In this document: piece after piece, positions 1-8,215 of the stretch
How positions within the stretch are numbered: position 1 is the first letter of the stretch
How the letters are laid out: every line of letters starts with the position of its first letter
NCBI RefSeq assembly: GCF_000298215.1
Contig: NZ_BAHD01000011.1
Coordinates: 1 to 64,000, forward strand
Origin: Kineosphaera limosa NBRC 100340
GTDB lineage: Bacteria; Actinomycetota; Actinomycetes; Actinomycetales; Dermatophilaceae
Direction: 5' to 3'
DNA length: 64,000 nt
Notes under the pieces: model-generated
Told to the model about the DNA's origin: nothing
The model's database searches: none
Seen by the model: the letters and a program-made list of their open reading frames with translations, nothing else
Position numbers and translations under genes: made by a program

Positions 1-25
1 GGCTTGGCCAAGGCCTGACCTAGCC

Positions 26-70
26 GCTGCTGTCGGCGTAGCCACGATCGGTGGCTACGCCGACAGCAGC
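26..70. terminator. Rho-independent-type hairpin at the end of the siderophore ABC operon
   Basis: A perfect 20-bp stem (26-45 paired with 51-70) surrounds a 5-base loop GATCG. It covers the last codons and stop of the ABC ATPase gene, which ends on the minus strand at 55, so it would form at the 3' end of that mRNA. There is no long T tract, which is common in high-GC actinobacteria. Confidence 0.7.
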
Positions 71-870
71 GAGGGAGTGCTCGCTGGTGCGGCGGCGTGG
101 TACAGGGCCAACGGGCGGCCGTCGACGTGGGTGACCGGCATGTGCAGACCGAAGACGTCGCGCAAGGTCTGCGCGGTCATGAACTCCTGCGGTGACCCGT
201 CAGCGACGATTCCGCCGTCGCGCAAGGCCACGATCCGGTCGGCGTAGAACGAGGCGAAGTTGATGTCGTGCACGACGAGGACGATCGTGCGGCCCAGCTC
301 GTCGGCTGCGCGGCGCAGCAAGTGCATCATCGTGACGCTGTGCGCCATGTCGAGGTTGTTCAGCGGCTCGTCGAGCAGCACGTAGTCGGTGTCCTGCGCC
401 AGCACCATCGCGACGAATGCCCGCTGCCGCTGGCCGCCGGACAGCTCGTCGAGATAGCGGTGCCGCAGGTCGTTCAGGTCGAGGTAGGCCAACGCCGCCT
501 CGACCTGCGTGCGGTCGGCCGCAGCGCCACTCCCGCGCTGGGAACGAGGCCGCCCGCGCCGGTGCGGAAAGCGACCGAATTCGACGAGGTCGCCGACGGT
601 GAGCCGGATGGACAGGTGGTTCTCCTGGCGCAGAATCGCCAGGCGGCGGGCGAGGACGTCACCGGAGGCAGTCGTCACGTCGAGGTCGTCGAGGGTGATC
701 CTGCCCTCGTCGGGAGGCAGCAGTCGGGCGATCATCGACAGCAGCGTCGACTTTCCGGCGCCATTGGGCCCGACGAAGCTGGTGAGGCCGCCGGCGGGGA
801 TCGTCAGGCTGACTCGATCGACGACCCGGGTCGACCCGTAGCTCTTGCTGACAGAGTCCAGCGTGATCAT
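55..870 (-). CDS. Siderophore ABC transporter, ATP-binding protein
   Basis: Cytoplasmic ATPase that would power import of an iron-siderophore. The 271-residue length is normal for the FecE/FepC family. Walker A GPNGAGKST starts near residue 34, the signature LSGGQRQRA near residue 143 and Walker B VLLDEP near residue 164. Its wording resembles the YclP (petrobactin) branch, but the substrate cannot be read from sequence. The ATG overlaps the stop of the upstream permease by 4 bases (ATGA), so translation is probably coupled. It is the last gene of a four-gene operon running from 4043 down to 55. Confidence 0.93.
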   Translation of the reverse strand: MITLDSVSKSYGSTRVVDRVSLTIPAGGLTSFVGPNGAGKSTLLSMIARLLPPDEGRITLDDLDVTTASGDVLARRLAILRQENHLSIRLTVGDLVEFGRFPHRRGRPRSQRGSGAAADRTQVEAALAYLDLNDLRHRYLDELSGGQRQRAFVAMVLAQDTDYVLLDEPLNNLDMAHSVTMMHLLRRAADELGRTIVLVVHDINFASFYADRIVALRDGGIVADGSPQEFMTAQTLRDVFGLHMPVTHVDGRPLALYHAAAPASTPSLLSA

Positions 871-1937
871 GGCGTGCTCCTTCGCAGCAGCAGGGTGATG
901 AAGAGCAAACCGCCGACGAACTCGACGATGATCGCCAGATTGAGGTCCAAGTGCAGCAGGCGGTCGAGGGCGGTCTGCCCGCCGACCAGCACGAGCGCGC
1001 CGACGAGTGCCGCGGCGGGCAGCGCGAACCGGTGTCGGTAGCTACCGACCGCTTGGTACCCCAGGTGGGCGGCGATGAGCCCGAAGAACATCGTCGGACC
1101 GACGAGCGCCGTCGAGACGGCCACGAGTAGCACGACGACCAGGAGCACCCGCAGCAGTGTCCGGCGGTGGTCCACGCCGAGACCGACGGCGGTGTCGCGA
1201 CCCAGCGCCATGACGTCGAGTCGTCGATGCATGGCGGCGATGGCGGGCACGACGGTGGCCACCACCAGGGCTGACATCGCCAAGGTGATCGGCGGCGCAC
1301 CGGTGAAGTCGGCGAACATCCGGTCTTGCAACACGACGAAGACCGTGGGGTCCATGACGCGGGTGAAGAAGTTCGTCAGCGACCGCATGAGTACGCCGAG
1401 CACGATCCCCACCAGCGCCAGCAGGTGAAGGTCGTGACCCAGGCCGATCAGCAGGCGCCGGTACAACGTGTAGGCCAGGCCGGTCATGAGGCCGAGCGCC
1501 GTGAGGAACTGCACGGCGGGGGGTGTGGCCATGACACCGGCCGGGCCGAGCACATAGAACGCGACGGTCTGGATCAGGAGGTAGAGCGAATCCAGGCCCA
1601 TGACCGACGGGGTGAGGATGTGGTTGTCGGTGATCGTGTGGAAGAGCACCGTCGCCACCCCGATGGCCGCCGCGACGAGCCCGAGCGTGGCGACCGTCTG
1701 CATCCGGCGGGGGAGCACGTAGGCGCGGGCCGGCCCCAAGTCGACGAACACGTACGCCAGGCAGGCGGCGACCAGCGCCGCCACGAGGACCAGCAGGACG
1801 AGACGGGCGCGGCGGTCTCTGGGGTCGCGGAAGTCGGGGTGGACGCCGGCGGATGGGTCGGACGGATTCTCCGCATCCTGAGAATGGCCCGAAGGGCCTG
1901 GGCGGGCGGCTGAAGGCCGCAGATCAGGTGGTGACAC
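867..1937 (-). CDS. Siderophore ABC transporter permease (second subunit)
   Basis: Membrane permease of the FecCD family, 356 residues, with the usual series of hydrophobic segments; it would pair with the permease encoded just upstream. I chose the GTG at 1937 (N-terminus VSPPDLRP), which overlaps the end of the upstream gene by 14 bases. The frame stays open upstream to 2129, but that stretch lies wholly inside the preceding permease gene and codes for low-complexity sequence unlike the family. Forms the importer with its neighbours at 55, 1924 and 3030. Confidence 0.9.
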   Translation of the reverse strand: MSPPDLRPSAARPGPSGHSQDAENPSDPSAGVHPDFRDPRDRRARLVLLVLVAALVAACLAYVFVDLGPARAYVLPRRMQTVATLGLVAAAIGVATVLFHTITDNHILTPSVMGLDSLYLLIQTVAFYVLGPAGVMATPPAVQFLTALGLMTGLAYTLYRRLLIGLGHDLHLLALVGIVLGVLMRSLTNFFTRVMDPTVFVVLQDRMFADFTGAPPITLAMSALVVATVVPAIAAMHRRLDVMALGRDTAVGLGVDHRRTLLRVLLVVVLLVAVSTALVGPTMFFGLIAAHLGYQAVGSYRHRFALPAAALVGALVLVGGQTALDRLLHLDLNLAIIVEFVGGLLFITLLLRRSTP

Positions 1938-3033
1938 GGCGATCCTTGAGCAGCAGACGCAGGAAGACGGCGGCGCCGACCACGCCCAAGACAGTGCCCA
2001 GCGGCAGCTCGGCGGGATACCGCAGGAGCCGGGCCAACAGGTCGCAGGCGAGGACGAGTCCCGCGCCACCGAGGGCGACCCACAGCACGCTTCGGCGGGC
2101 GTTGTCGCCGAGGATGATGCGGGCCACATTCGGCACCACGAGTCCGAGGAAGGGGATCGCTCCGGTGGTCACGACGATCACGGCGACGACGACGGAGACC
2201 AGGCCCATGCCGAACCGGACTGTGGCTCGGTGGTTCAGGCCCAGGCTCGTCGTGAGGTCCGCTCCGAGCCCGGCGACGGTGAACCGGTCGGCGGTGACGA
2301 TGAGCACGACGGTCAGCAACCCCACGAGCCACAGCAGCTCGTAGCGGCCGGCGATGACTGTGGAGAAGTCGGCGTTGGTCCAGGCTCCGAGCGACTGCAG
2401 CAAGTCGTTCTGCAGCGCAAGGAAGGTGGCCAGGGCGCCCACGATGCCGCCGAGCATGATCCCGACCAGGGGTACCAGGAGGGTCTGCGCGGTCGGTAGT
2501 CCACGCAGGATCCGCAGGAAGATCGCGGTGCCGACCAATGCGCAAGCGGCACCGCAGAGCATCTTGACCCCGACGGGGGCTGCGGGCAGCCACATCGTGG
2601 CGAGCAGGATGCCAAGACTGGCGAACTCGGTCGTGCCGGCGGTCGAGGGCTCGACGAAGCGGTTGCGCACGAGCAACTGCATGACCAGGCCGCTGACGGC
2701 CAGGGCCGAGCCCGCCAGAAGCAGGGCGACCGTGCGGGGCGCCCTGCTGATCAGCAGAGTGGCCAGGTCCAGATCGGCGACCCCGACGAAGATGCTGGCC
2801 ACCGCGAGCGCGGCAACGGCGGCCGTCGCACCGAGAATGGCCGTCGCCCGGCGGCGCAGCGATGCGGACTTCGCAGGCTCCGTCCGACCCGACCCCGCCG
2901 ACGCCTCCGCGACCCCGGCGCCACTCGCGATACCGGCGGGGCCATCTGCGCCGGCGAAGTCATCTGCACCCGCGGTCGGCCGACCGCTGTGGGAACTGGG
3001 GGCGCCCGCAGCGGTCGGCGCGGGGTGGGTCAC
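1924..3033 (-). CDS. Siderophore ABC transporter permease (first subunit)
   Basis: FecCD-type permease, 369 residues. The first 60 residues or so are rich in Gly, Ala and Ser and look disordered; hydrophobic segments begin at about residue 65 (ATAILGATAAVAALAVASIF). The conserved stretch GLVVPNVARIILGDNARR late in the protein is typical of the family's cytoplasmic loop that contacts the ATPase. The start ATG overlaps the stop of the binding-protein gene by 4 bases. Substrate specificity is not determined. Confidence 0.92.
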   Translation of the reverse strand: MTHPAPTAAGAPSSHSGRPTAGADDFAGADGPAGIASGAGVAEASAGSGRTEPAKSASLRRRATAILGATAAVAALAVASIFVGVADLDLATLLISRAPRTVALLLAGSALAVSGLVMQLLVRNRFVEPSTAGTTEFASLGILLATMWLPAAPVGVKMLCGAACALVGTAIFLRILRGLPTAQTLLVPLVGIMLGGIVGALATFLALQNDLLQSLGAWTNADFSTVIAGRYELLWLVGLLTVVLIVTADRFTVAGLGADLTTSLGLNHRATVRFGMGLVSVVVAVIVVTTGAIPFLGLVVPNVARIILGDNARRSVLWVALGGAGLVLACDLLARLLRYPAELPLGTVLGVVGAAVFLRLLLKDRRVTT

Positions 3034-4043
3034 GACGTCAGGGCGGACTCGACCTCGTCGACCATCGCGGGCAGGGTAGTCAGGCCCGTGCCCACGAGGT
3101 ACCAGCTCTGGGAGTCCAGGTAGGTGATGTTGTCGTTCTTCGACGCTGTGGTCGAGGCGATGAGTGGGTTGTCAAGGACGACCTTGGCGGCCTGCCCGCC
3201 CTGACCGGTGGCGGCGTCGCGGTCGATGACGAACAGGTGGTCGGGGTTGGTCTGCTTGACGAACTCGAACGAGACGACCTGCCCGTGGGAGTCCTGCGCG
3301 AGATTCGGCGCGGCGGGTTTGAGGCCGAGGACGTCGTGGACGAATCCGAACCGCGAGCCCGGACCGTAGGCCGAGAGCTTGCTCCCCGTCACCATGAGCA
3401 CCAAGGCGGTGCCGGAGTCGGCGGCCTTGGCCTTGACGTCGGCGATCTGTGTGTCGATCTGCGCCAGGCGCTCGTCGGCCTGAGCCTGCTTGCCGTAGAC
3501 GGTGGCCAGCGTGGTGGCGGTGGATTTCAGGGTGGTGACGGCGTCGGCGCCCTTCTTGGCGGTCACGTCGATGACGGGTGCGATCTGCTTGGCCTCGTCG
3601 TACTGCGGGGCCGAGCGGCCGCCGAGCACGATGAGCGCCGGCTCACTGGCGGCGACCTTCTCCAGGTCGATCTCGCGCAGGGTACCCAGGTCGGTGTACT
3701 TCTCATCGGCGTACTTCTTGAGGTGCTCAGGCAGCCCCCGCTTGGGCAGCGCGGTCGGCTCGACGCCGAGGTAGTCGAGGGTGTCGAGCGCCCCGAAATC
3801 GGCGACGACGAAAGTCTGGGGAGAACTCGGCACCTCGACCTGGCCGCGCGCGTCCGTGACCGTCACCGTCGTGGGCGCCTGCGGCGTCGATTCGCCTTGG
3901 GCGCTCTGCGCGGTCGCACCACAGGCGGCCAGCGGCAGCGCAAGAGCGACCAGCGCGACGGCCGTGCGCCGCGAGCTGCCGCGATGGCCACGAGAGTTGC
4001 TGGCGCGCTGGGGGATACGGTGGACGAGAGCAGGCTGACGCAC
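3030..4043 (-). CDS. Siderophore-binding lipoprotein of the ABC importer
   Basis: Solute-binding protein of the FepB/FhuD-like periplasmic-binding family, 337 residues, anchored by lipid. A twin-Arg/basic N-region is followed by a hydrophobic stretch and the lipobox LPLAAC at about residues 36-41. The segment VVADFGALDTLDYLGVE resembles the YclQ/petrobactin-type binding proteins; this is recollection of family wording, not a search. The start is GTG at 4043 with AGGAG seven bases upstream. First gene of the iron operon, directly downstream of the iron box at 4062-4080. Confidence 0.92.
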   Translation of the reverse strand: MRQPALVHRIPQRASNSRGHRGSSRRTAVALVALALPLAACGATAQSAQGESTPQAPTTVTVTDARGQVEVPSSPQTFVVADFGALDTLDYLGVEPTALPKRGLPEHLKKYADEKYTDLGTLREIDLEKVAASEPALIVLGGRSAPQYDEAKQIAPVIDVTAKKGADAVTTLKSTATTLATVYGKQAQADERLAQIDTQIADVKAKAADSGTALVLMVTGSKLSAYGPGSRFGFVHDVLGLKPAAPNLAQDSHGQVVSFEFVKQTNPDHLFVIDRDAATGQGGQAAKVVLDNPLIASTTASKNDNITYLDSQSWYLVGTGLTTLPAMVDEVESALTS

Positions 4044-4061
4044 GAAGACTCCTGTGGTGAG

Positions 4062-4080
4062 TTAGGTAAGGCTTACCTAA
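4062..4080. promoter_or_regulatory. Iron box for an IdeR/DtxR-type repressor
   Basis: A perfect 19-bp palindrome, TTAGGTAAG-G-CTTACCTAA. It fits the IdeR/DtxR consensus (TTAGGTTAGGCTAACCTAA) with two symmetric changes. It sits 18 bases upstream of the GTG start of the siderophore-binding protein and should repress the import operon when iron is plentiful. The regulator gene itself is outside the window. Confidence 0.93.
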
Positions 4081-4151
4081 TCACGTTCCAGGCGGACGGT
4101 GTCAAGTGGACCGGCCTCGAGTCGGCCCGGTGCGCAGCGGCGGGCCTGTTG

Positions 4152-5366
4152 TCAGGCGAGGATGTTGGCGGGTGCCTTGGTCGGCTCCGACGTGGCGGCG
4201 ACTCGCTGGTGGCGGGCGGCCGAGTCGGCGGCGAGCAGCACGAGCAGGGCGCCAAGCGTCATGGCCGCGCCGATCCACAGCGGCGAGGTGTAGCCGAGGC
4301 CGGCCGTGATCGTCAGGCCTCCGAGCCAGGCGCCGAGGGCGTTGCCGACGTTGAAGGCGGCGATGTTCGCACCGGAGGCCAGCGTGGGGGCGTTGCCGGC
4401 GTACTGCATGATCCGCAGTTGCAGGCCGGGCACGGTGGCGAAGCCGAAACCGCCCATGGCGACGAGCGCGACGATGGTTGCCGGCTGCGATCCCGCGACG
4501 AGGGCGAAGGCGATCATGACGAGCGTCAGGGCGCCGAAGACCACGGCGAGGGTGCGGCCGATCGAGCGGTCCGCGGCGCGACCGCCGAGGATGTTGCCGG
4601 CGAAGAGGCCGACGCCGAAGAGCACGAGCAGCCACGGTACGGCGCCGGCGGAGAAGCCGCTGACCTGCGTCAGCGTGTAGGCGATGTAGGTGAACGCGCC
4701 GAACATCCCGCCGAATCCGAGCACCGTCATGGCCAGTGAGGCCCACACCTGTCCGCTGCGGAAGGCGCCGATCTCGCCCCGCAGGTCGGTCTGGTCCTGC
4801 GCGGCCCTCGATCCGTTCGCGGTGCCGCTCGGCACGAGGATGGCGATCGCGATCATCGCAACGAGGCCGATGGCGGTGATGACCCAGAACGTCGCGCGCC
4901 AGCCGAACTGCTGGCCGATGAAGGTGCCGAAGGGTACGCCGAGCACATTGGCGATGGTCAGGCCGCCGAACATCATCGCGACCGCACCGGCCTTCTTCGC
5001 GGGCTCGACGAGGCTCGCGGCCACGACCGCTCCGATGCCGAAGAAGGCGCCGTGGTCGAGGGCGGCGAGGATGCGGCCGGCGAGCATCAGCTCGTAGGTC
5101 GGGGCGAGCGCGGAGAGCAGGTTGCCTGCGATGAACAGGACCATGAGGCCGAGCAGCACCTGCTTGCGCGGCAGGCGGGTCACGGCGGCGGTGAGGGCGA
5201 CGGCTCCGACCGCGACCGCGAGCGCGTAGCCGGAGATGAGCCAGCCGGCGGCCGCCTCGTCGACGCCGAACGACTCCGCGACCTGCGGGAGCAGGCCGGC
5301 GATGACGAACTCGGTGAGGCCGATACCGAAGCCGCCCACGGCGAGGGCGAGCAGGGCAAGTGGCAT
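4152..5366 (-). CDS. MFS transporter, drug-efflux (AraJ/Cmx) type
   Basis: Twelve-helix major facilitator, 404 residues. The N-terminus GGFGIGLTEFVIAGLLPQVA and the loop motif RLPRKQVLLGLM after the second helix are typical of DHA1-type efflux proteins. ATG at 5366 begins directly at the first membrane helix; the open frame extends to 5513 but that part runs through the divergent promoter and is not protein-like. Divergent from the MarR regulator at 5550, with a large palindrome between, so it is likely the regulator's target. Substrate unknown. Confidence 0.9.
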   Translation of the reverse strand: MPLALLALAVGGFGIGLTEFVIAGLLPQVAESFGVDEAAAGWLISGYALAVAVGAVALTAAVTRLPRKQVLLGLMVLFIAGNLLSALAPTYELMLAGRILAALDHGAFFGIGAVVAASLVEPAKKAGAVAMMFGGLTIANVLGVPFGTFIGQQFGWRATFWVITAIGLVAMIAIAILVPSGTANGSRAAQDQTDLRGEIGAFRSGQVWASLAMTVLGFGGMFGAFTYIAYTLTQVSGFSAGAVPWLLVLFGVGLFAGNILGGRAADRSIGRTLAVVFGALTLVMIAFALVAGSQPATIVALVAMGGFGFATVPGLQLRIMQYAGNAPTLASGANIAAFNVGNALGAWLGGLTITAGLGYTSPLWIGAAMTLGALLVLLAADSAARHQRVAATSEPTKAPANILA

Positions 5367-5465
5367 GAGCGTGCCTTTCTGAGCATGCTCGGGCCGGGGC
5401 CCGAAGCGGGGTGAAGTGGGGGTGGGGTCGCGGCCACGATGTCGACGGCTCCCTGCATTCGCCGG

Positions 5466-5507
5466 TATCCGGCGTGTGCAATTAAAACTAGTTGCACACG
5501 CCGGATA
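5466..5507. promoter_or_regulatory. Large palindromic operator between the MFS exporter and marR genes
   Basis: Perfect 16-bp inverted repeat (TATCCGGCGTGTGCAA at 5466-5481, its reverse complement at 5492-5507) around an AT-rich 10-base spacer TTAAAACTAG. It lies 42 bases upstream of the marR ATG and about 100 upstream of the exporter. Placement and symmetry fit an operator through which the MarR protein controls both genes. Confidence 0.8.
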
Positions 5508-5549
5508 TTGCAAGCGCTAGAATTGCGAGTGACGAAAGGACTGATCGCC

Positions 5550-6026
5550 ATGGGAATCCGCGACGACGCCCCTGCCCTCCGGACGACGGGCTGGCACCGA
5601 CTAGCGGCGCTGCATCACCTCATCGAATCCGAGCTCGAGACCGACCTGCAGCGGGACTGCGGCCTGTCGGTCGTCGAGTTCACCGTGATGGATGCGCTGT
5701 CACGGCAGGACGGCTGGCACATGCGGATGTCCCAGCTCGCGCGGGTCGCCTCCCTCTCGCCCAGCGCCTCGACCCGGCTCGTCACGCGCCTGGAGAAGCG
5801 CGGCCTGCTGACCCGCATCCTCTGTGCGGATGACCGCCGCGGCATCTACACCGAACTGACGGCCTCCGGTCGCGAGGCGCTGGGGGCGGCGCAACCCGTG
5901 CACGACGCCGCCCTCCATCGAGCCCTCGACGCGGCGTGCGAGCTGCCGGAGTTGGCCGATCTCGTCGAGCTCGTCCCCGACCTGCGCCCGCAGGGCCCAG
6001 GGGTGCGGCACCTCGCGGCCGGCTGA
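5550..6026 (+). CDS. MarR family transcriptional regulator
   Basis: Winged-helix regulator of 158 residues, normal for the family. The DNA-binding region MSQLARVASLSPSASTRLV is followed by the wing containing DDRRGIYTELTASGREAL. ATG 5550 has GAAAGGA about nine bases upstream; in-frame codons further upstream lie in the palindrome and are not credible starts. Divergent from an MFS efflux gene, the classic arrangement for ligand-relieved repression of an exporter. The ligand cannot be inferred. Confidence 0.9.
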   Translation: MGIRDDAPALRTTGWHRLAALHHLIESELETDLQRDCGLSVVEFTVMDALSRQDGWHMRMSQLARVASLSPSASTRLVTRLEKRGLLTRILCADDRRGIYTELTASGREALGAAQPVHDAALHRALDAACELPELADLVELVPDLRPQGPGVRHLAAG

Positions 6027-6050
6027 GCGCAACACCTGCCGGGTAGGCAG

Positions 6051-6066
6051 CGGACCAGGGGGTCCG
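6051..6066. terminator. Weak hairpin between convergent genes
   Basis: CGGACC and GGTCCG pair across a 4-base loop in the 52-base gap between the marR stop and the convergent thioesterase stop. The short stem and lack of a T tract make this only a possible bidirectional terminator. Confidence 0.3.
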
Positions 6067-6078
6067 TTCCGGTAGCCG

Positions 6079-6510
6079 TCAGTTGGCCGCGTCGGTGAAC
6101 GCTGCCGGGGCGGGGGCGGGGCGATTGGAGCCGTGATAGTCGAAGAACACGAGGTTGACCTTGGCGACGCCGACGAGGGTGCCGTCGGACTCGCGGATCA
6201 CCCGGCAGATGACGTCGCCGCCGTAGCGGGTGAGGTCGACGATGCCGCTGTCCAGGCGCAACGTGTCGCGTAGGCGCGCCTCGGCCCGGTAGACGACGGC
6301 CAGGTCGGAGACGATGACGCCCGGGGTGCGCTCGTCGCCGATCTCGGAGATGCCCAGGTGCTCGAGGAATCGCGACCGGGCCTCGGCGACGAAGCTGACC
6401 AGCCGGTCGTGCGCCAGGTGCATGCCGGCGTTGATGTCGTCGAAGCGCACCTGCAGCGTGGTGCTGTGCGTGTAGGCCTGATCGGGGTACTCGAGCTTGA
6501 GGCGTGCCAT
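6079..6510 (-). CDS. Acyl-CoA thioesterase, 4HBT hotdog family
   Basis: Hotdog-fold protein of 143 residues, probably hydrolysing an acyl-CoA thioester in the cytoplasm. The stretch LQVRFDDINAGMHLAHDRLV is the conserved N-terminal strand-helix of YbgC/FadM-type thioesterases, although the usual catalytic Asp context (D-x-N-x-H) appears as DDINAGMH. ATG 6510 starts at MARLKLEYP; sequence upstream in the frame reads into the divergent gene and is not family-like. Divergent from the hypothetical gene at 6587. Confidence 0.82.
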   Translation of the reverse strand: MARLKLEYPDQAYTHSTTLQVRFDDINAGMHLAHDRLVSFVAEARSRFLEHLGISEIGDERTPGVIVSDLAVVYRAEARLRDTLRLDSGIVDLTRYGGDVICRVIRESDGTLVGVAKVNLVFFDYHGSNRPAPAPAAFTDAAN

Positions 6511-6586
6511 GCCGGTCAGTCTCGCAGTCGGGTGGTCACGGCCGCGTGGCGGAATCTTGTCGGTGGTCGGCGCGAGACTGAGCGGC

Positions 6587-6958
6587 ATGGGAGAGGCGCA
6601 CATACCTCCGGGGTGGCCGCGGGCGGTGCCGCCACCGGACACGCCCGGCTGGCGCGAGGCCGCCGTACCGTGGTTGCTCGACCAGTGTCCCGCCGACTAC
6701 CGGGCGTACGGCGTCTGGCGGCGCCATCCCGAGGCGCTCGCGTGGATCGCGGCTCGGCATGTGGCCGGCGAGGTCGAGGCCATGCGCTCGGCCTACCGCG
6801 TCGCGCGGGTCGAGTTGGGTGAGCAGGTGCCGCCCGAGGCGCTCCCGCAGGTCATCGACGCCCTCGAGCGCGAGGGCCTACGGTTGCGCGCCGACGCCCG
6901 CGCCGCCGACCTCATCTGGCAGGCCATGAGCGGCAAACGGTTCGTCCCCCGGCTGTGA
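6587..6958 (+). CDS. Conserved hypothetical protein
   Basis: A 123-residue protein I recognise only as an actinobacterial hypothetical type. The N-terminal third is rich in Pro and Trp (GWPRAVPPPDTPGWREAAVPW) and the rest is predicted helical, with many Arg, Ala and Glu. No signal peptide, membrane segment or known catalytic motif is visible. ATG 6587 is chosen because the more upstream frame overlaps the divergent thioesterase. Function unknown. Confidence 0.7.
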   Translation: MGEAHIPPGWPRAVPPPDTPGWREAAVPWLLDQCPADYRAYGVWRRHPEALAWIAARHVAGEVEAMRSAYRVARVELGEQVPPEALPQVIDALEREGLRLRADARAADLIWQAMSGKRFVPRL

Positions 6959-7039
6959 GCCGTCACCGCCGGGGTGACCGGGATCGGTCAGCTGACGAGC
7001 GGGCCCAGCGGTTGTCCGGCGGCCCGGCGCGTGTCCACC

Positions 7040-7468
7040 TCAGTCGACGGGAACGGCGTCGGCGGCACCCTGGTCGCGCAGGCGGTTGCGCAGGCGCTGG
7101 GCGGCGTCGTCCATGGCCTCGGCGGTGGGGTTGGCGTCGGCGTTGCGGAAGTTCATGTCGGCAGCAGTCCACGTCGGCATCACGTGCAGGTGCACGTGCG
7201 GGATGTCGAAGCCGGCGATGAGCAGACCGACGAAGGGCGAGTCCCATTCCGCCCGCTGGGCGCGGCCGATGGTCTGGGCGACGCTGGTCAGGTGCCCCAT
7301 GAGTTGGGGGGACAGGTCGGTCCAGACCTCGACCTCGTCGCGCGGCACCACGAGCGTGTGCCCCGGTGTGAGGGGCTCGATGGTCAGGAAGGCGACGCAC
7401 TGGTCGTCCTGCCACACGAACCGCCCGGGGATCTGACCGTCGATGATCTTGGTGAACAGAGAAGCCAT
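7040..7468 (-). CDS. HIT family nucleotide hydrolase
   Basis: Histidine-triad protein of 142 residues, expected to hydrolyse or transfer nucleotide phosphoramidates or dinucleotides. The triad HVHLHVMP lies near residues 94-101, and the upstream TPGHTLVVPRDEVE matches the conserved strand of the family. Starts at ATG 7468 and stands alone between a hypothetical gene and the Uma2 gene. Exact substrate unknown. Confidence 0.92.
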   Translation of the reverse strand: MASLFTKIIDGQIPGRFVWQDDQCVAFLTIEPLTPGHTLVVPRDEVEVWTDLSPQLMGHLTSVAQTIGRAQRAEWDSPFVGLLIAGFDIPHVHLHVMPTWTAADMNFRNADANPTAEAMDDAAQRLRNRLRDQGAADAVPVD

Positions 7469-7549
7469 AGCCCCTGCCTACCGCCCCGCAGCGCCCACGG
7501 CAACCGTCAGCCAGTTGCGACTGCAGCGCCCACGCCGGCTACGGCTAGC

Positions 7550-8128
7550 TCACGTGATGAGGTCGGCGGGGCGAAAGGAGATCGGGTAGGGCTCGTCGAC
7601 GGTGAACGGCTCGCTGCCCTCGACGCGAGTCGGCTCCCCGTAGCCGCGGGGGCCCAGGCGCCAGGTCGTGATGGTGGGTCCGTCGGGGTCGACGATCCAG
7701 TAGTGCCGACAGCCCGCGGCCTCCAGCCGGCTGTGCTTGATGGTGCGGTCGAAGCGTCGAGTCGACGGCGAGGCCACTTCGACGGCGAGCAGCGGCGTGG
7801 TCGGAAGGTTGCGCTCGGTCAGATCCGACCGGCGGGCGACGATCAGGTCGGGTTGCAGCACGGTGTCGTGGGCCAGAACCACCTCGAATGGCGCGAACAA
7901 CACCTCCAGGTCGGCCGGGCAGTGCTCGCGAACGGCCAGATAGAGGTTGCCGAGGATCCGCTGGTGGACGTGGCGTGGGGCCGGGCTCACGATGAGCACC
8001 CCGTCGATGAGCTCATAGCGGTGCCCGTCATCGGGCAGCCCGGCCAGGTCGTCATACGTCAATGGACGGCCCCAGGGCAGTCCGGCCGGCGGTGGTGAGT
8101 TCGTGGCCGCCGCAGTCATGACACTCAT
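7550..8128 (-). CDS. Uma2 family (DUF820) putative endonuclease
   Basis: A 192-residue member of the Uma2 family, which has a PD-(D/E)XK nuclease fold. Visible active-site elements are QPDLIVARR, LLAVEVASPS and the following Lys in RTIKHSRLEAAG, in the family order; RHYWIVDP follows. These proteins are multi-copy in cyanobacteria and actinobacteria and their biological role is unclear. A second possible ATG lies three codons downstream. Divergent from the operon starting at 8216, with a dyad between the two. Confidence 0.85.
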   Translation of the reverse strand: MSVMTAAATNSPPPAGLPWGRPLTYDDLAGLPDDGHRYELIDGVLIVSPAPRHVHQRILGNLYLAVREHCPADLEVLFAPFEVVLAHDTVLQPDLIVARRSDLTERNLPTTPLLAVEVASPSTRRFDRTIKHSRLEAAGCRHYWIVDPDGPTITTWRLGPRGYGEPTRVEGSEPFTVDEPYPISFRPADLIT

Positions 8129-8168
8129 CGTGCCCCCTATCCTTCACCCGGTCCACCCTGCCGTAGTG

Positions 8169-8199
8169 ATCAACAGTACGTTGACAACGATGTGTTGAT
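8169..8199. promoter_or_regulatory. 31-bp nested dyad upstream of the four-gene operon
   Basis: Two inverted repeats share one centre at 8184: outer ATCAACA/TGTTGAT and inner CGTTG-A-CAACG. Only the two 3-base spacers break the symmetry. A TTGACA element (8181-8186) lies inside. The site is 17 bases upstream of the first gene's ATG, which encodes a helix-turn-helix protein, so autoregulation is a reasonable guess. Confidence 0.6.
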
Positions 8200-8215
8200 A
8201 ACTGACGATGGGTGC

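Noticed and set aside
2862-4739. Open frame of about 625 codons on the plus strand across the siderophore-binding protein gene
   Set aside because: It runs antisense through the lipoprotein gene, the iron box and part of the MFS gene; composition is shadow-like and it would span unrelated regulatory sites.
8192-8215. GTG 8192 as the start of the HTH gene
   Set aside because: It lies inside the 31-bp dyad; translation from ATG 8216 leaves the operator outside the coding region.
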